Source of the DNA: Candidatus Omnitrophota bacterium
Lineage (GTDB): Bacteria; Omnitrophota; Gorgyraeia; S143-82
Assembly (NCBI GenBank): GCA_027034965.1
Contig: JALVWL010000235.1
Coordinates: 1 to 6,394 of the forward strand
Length of the DNA: 6,394 nucleotides
Direction of reading: 5' to 3'
A program made the translations under genes and the position numbers. The notes under the pieces are model-generated. The model saw nothing but the letters and a program-made list of their open reading frames with translations. It ran no database searches and was not told the DNA's origin. Below, one piece after another: positions 5,572 to 6,394 of this stretch. Every line of letters begins with the position of its first letter. Position 1 is the first letter of the stretch.

Positions 5572-6394
5572 AGCATCCCCTCTATCCTGTTAACACAGGC
5601 CTTTATCCTGGCAAAGACCTCCTCGTAGACTTCCCAGCTTCCCCCAATCGGATCTGGTATCTCGGTACGAGATCGCAGATCATCCGAAAACTCCCCTAAC
5701 AAATATATTCTATTCTTCAAAAAAGGCAGATATCTCAATATAACATCTTCATGATATTGTTCCATAACAAAAATCAAATCCGCACCCATAAGTATAGGCT
5801 CATTAATAGCCCTGCGCACATGCGATGAGGCATCTATCCCCTCTTTCTTTAACATATCCACCACCACCTGAGTCGGCCCACCGATACCGTCGACCACCAT
5901 CACCCCACAGGACATAATCTCTATTCGACGAATATGCTCCTTCTGGGCGATAAGTTTTTTCAGATAATATTCCGCCATAACCGACCTACAGGAGTTTCCG
6001 GTACAGACAAAGACCACCCGTTTACTCTCCTCTATTTCCCTTATACGTTCCTCTCCAATGGCCCCGCGCCTCAAAATCTGCCAGGGAGACCTGGTTATAT
6101 CAACCACAGTAGAGGCCTGCCCACCCACACCATCAGAAAATACGATAGCATCCACCTCGTTTTTGTAATAAGACAGGACCTCCTCAGGAGACCTTGGGGG
6201 CGGCGCACCAGAAGGATTGGCCGACGGCATAGCCAGAAAAAGGCCCGAACGCCTCAGCACCGCCTGGACCACTGGATGGGAACTAATCCTTATCCCCACC
6301 TTTCTGTTCACATCCGCCTTGTCAGGCATAAGGACGGTAAGCGGACCTGGCCATAGGCTATCTATAAGACGATAGACATTGGGGGCTATCGTTT
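5568..6394 (-). CDS. Sua5/YrdC/YciO domain fused to YwlE-like low-molecular-weight phosphatase (partial, 5' end cut)
   Basis: The frame is open to the right edge, so the true start is outside; 274 residues are visible. Visible residues 1-115 are the C-terminal half of a Sua5/TsaC domain (threonylcarbamoyl-AMP synthesis for tRNA t6A): LWPGPLTVL (13-21), an MPSANPSG loop (55-62) and STVVDI (94-99). The N-terminal KxR and ATP-binding part is not visible. From about 124 a complete LMW-PTP domain follows: the P-loop VCTGNSCRS (129-137; nucleophile Cys130, Arg136) and the acid loop IPDPIGGSWEVY (245-256; Asp247). CTGN...DPxGGS resembles Bacillus YwlE, a protein-arginine phosphatase, but the key YwlE Thr11 is Ser134 here. 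No Cys pair for arsenate reductase is seen. The next gene is rpiB (ATGA overlap), as in the ywlC-ywlE-ywlF order. The fusion is certain from the frame; substrate is open. Confidence 0.88.
   Translation of the reverse strand, partial: TIAPNVYRLIDSLWPGPLTVLMPDKADVNRKVGIRISSHPVVQAVLRRSGLFLAMPSANPSGAPPPRSPEEVLSYYKNEVDAIVFSDGVGGQASTVVDITRSPWQILRRGAIGEERIREIEESKRVVFVCTGNSCRSVMAEYYLKKLIAQKEHIRRIEIMSCGVMVVDGIGGPTQVVVDMLKKEGIDASSHVRRAINEPILMGADLIFVMEQYHEDVILRYLPFLKNRIYLLGEFSDDLRSRTEIPDPIGGSWEVYEEVFARIKACVNRIEGML

Noticed and set aside
5568..6020. Phosphatase domain as a thioredoxin-coupled arsenate reductase, since ArsC also has CTGNSCRS.
   Set aside because: ArsC needs two further resolving Cys residues in the middle of the domain; the corresponding region (VMEQYHEDV onward) has none, and the DPxGGS acid loop is YwlE-like.
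5568..6329. The phosphatase gene starting at ATG 6329 as a complete 253-residue protein.
   Set aside because: The frame continues without a stop to the window edge, and the added residues (WPGPLTVL) belong to the Sua5 domain. Met at 6329 falls in the middle of that domain.
1..6394. Mobile element, CRISPR array, defence system or RNA gene.
   Set aside because: The window is filled by eight ordinary genes with gaps of at most 29 bases. I saw no transposase, integrase, array-like repeats or tRNA/rRNA structure.

Overview
The window is one gene-dense stretch read entirely from the minus strand. It looks like a single polycistronic unit of eight genes, with both ends cut by the window edges. In the direction of transcription (right to left) the order is: a Sua5/TsaC-type domain fused to a low-molecular-weight phosphatase (5' end missing), rpiB, glyA, a PfkB-type heptose-7-phosphate kinase (hldA/rfaE1), a NIF3/DUF34 protein, an rfbD-type dTDP-4-dehydrorhamnose reductase, mutM (fpg), and the first 45 codons of a ThiD2-type thiamin gene (3' end missing). 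No gap between genes exceeds 29 bases, and four of the seven junctions overlap. I see no RNA gene, mobile element, CRISPR array, promoter or terminator. There is no stretch of 300 bases without a gene.

Organism: a heptose-phosphate kinase and a dTDP-rhamnose reductase suggest a Gram-negative bacterium with lipopolysaccharide or other surface glycan. Strong AAGGAGG-type ribosome sites, frequent AGG/AGA (Arg) and ATA (Ile) codons, moderate GC, a ThiD2-type thiamin gene and a Sua5-phosphatase fusion would fit a deep-branching or candidate lineage, for example Omnitrophota or another PVC-related group. That placement is a guess from gene content, not a demonstrated assignment.

How the genes fit together: the order Sua5 domain, YwlE-like phosphatase, rpiB, glyA matches the Bacillus subtilis order ywlC, (ywlD), ywlE, ywlF, (ywlG), glyA, with the first two genes fused here. 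This is an old housekeeping neighbourhood covering tRNA threonylcarbamoylation, phosphatase signalling, pentose phosphates and one-carbon supply. After glyA the unit turns to sugar activation for the cell surface (heptose kinase, rhamnose reductase), a probable metal-binding NIF3 protein, base-excision repair and thiamin synthesis. The tight packing and the Shine-Dalgarno sequences that lie inside upstream genes suggest translational coupling.

Most genes are confident family members. The points most worth following are the fused phosphatase with Ser at the arginine-phosphatase specificity position, a MutM with altered lesion-recognition and void-filling loops, and a NIF3 protein with a charged N-terminal extension and an Asp for Glu change at a likely metal ligand. 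I found no clearly new defence or mobile system.
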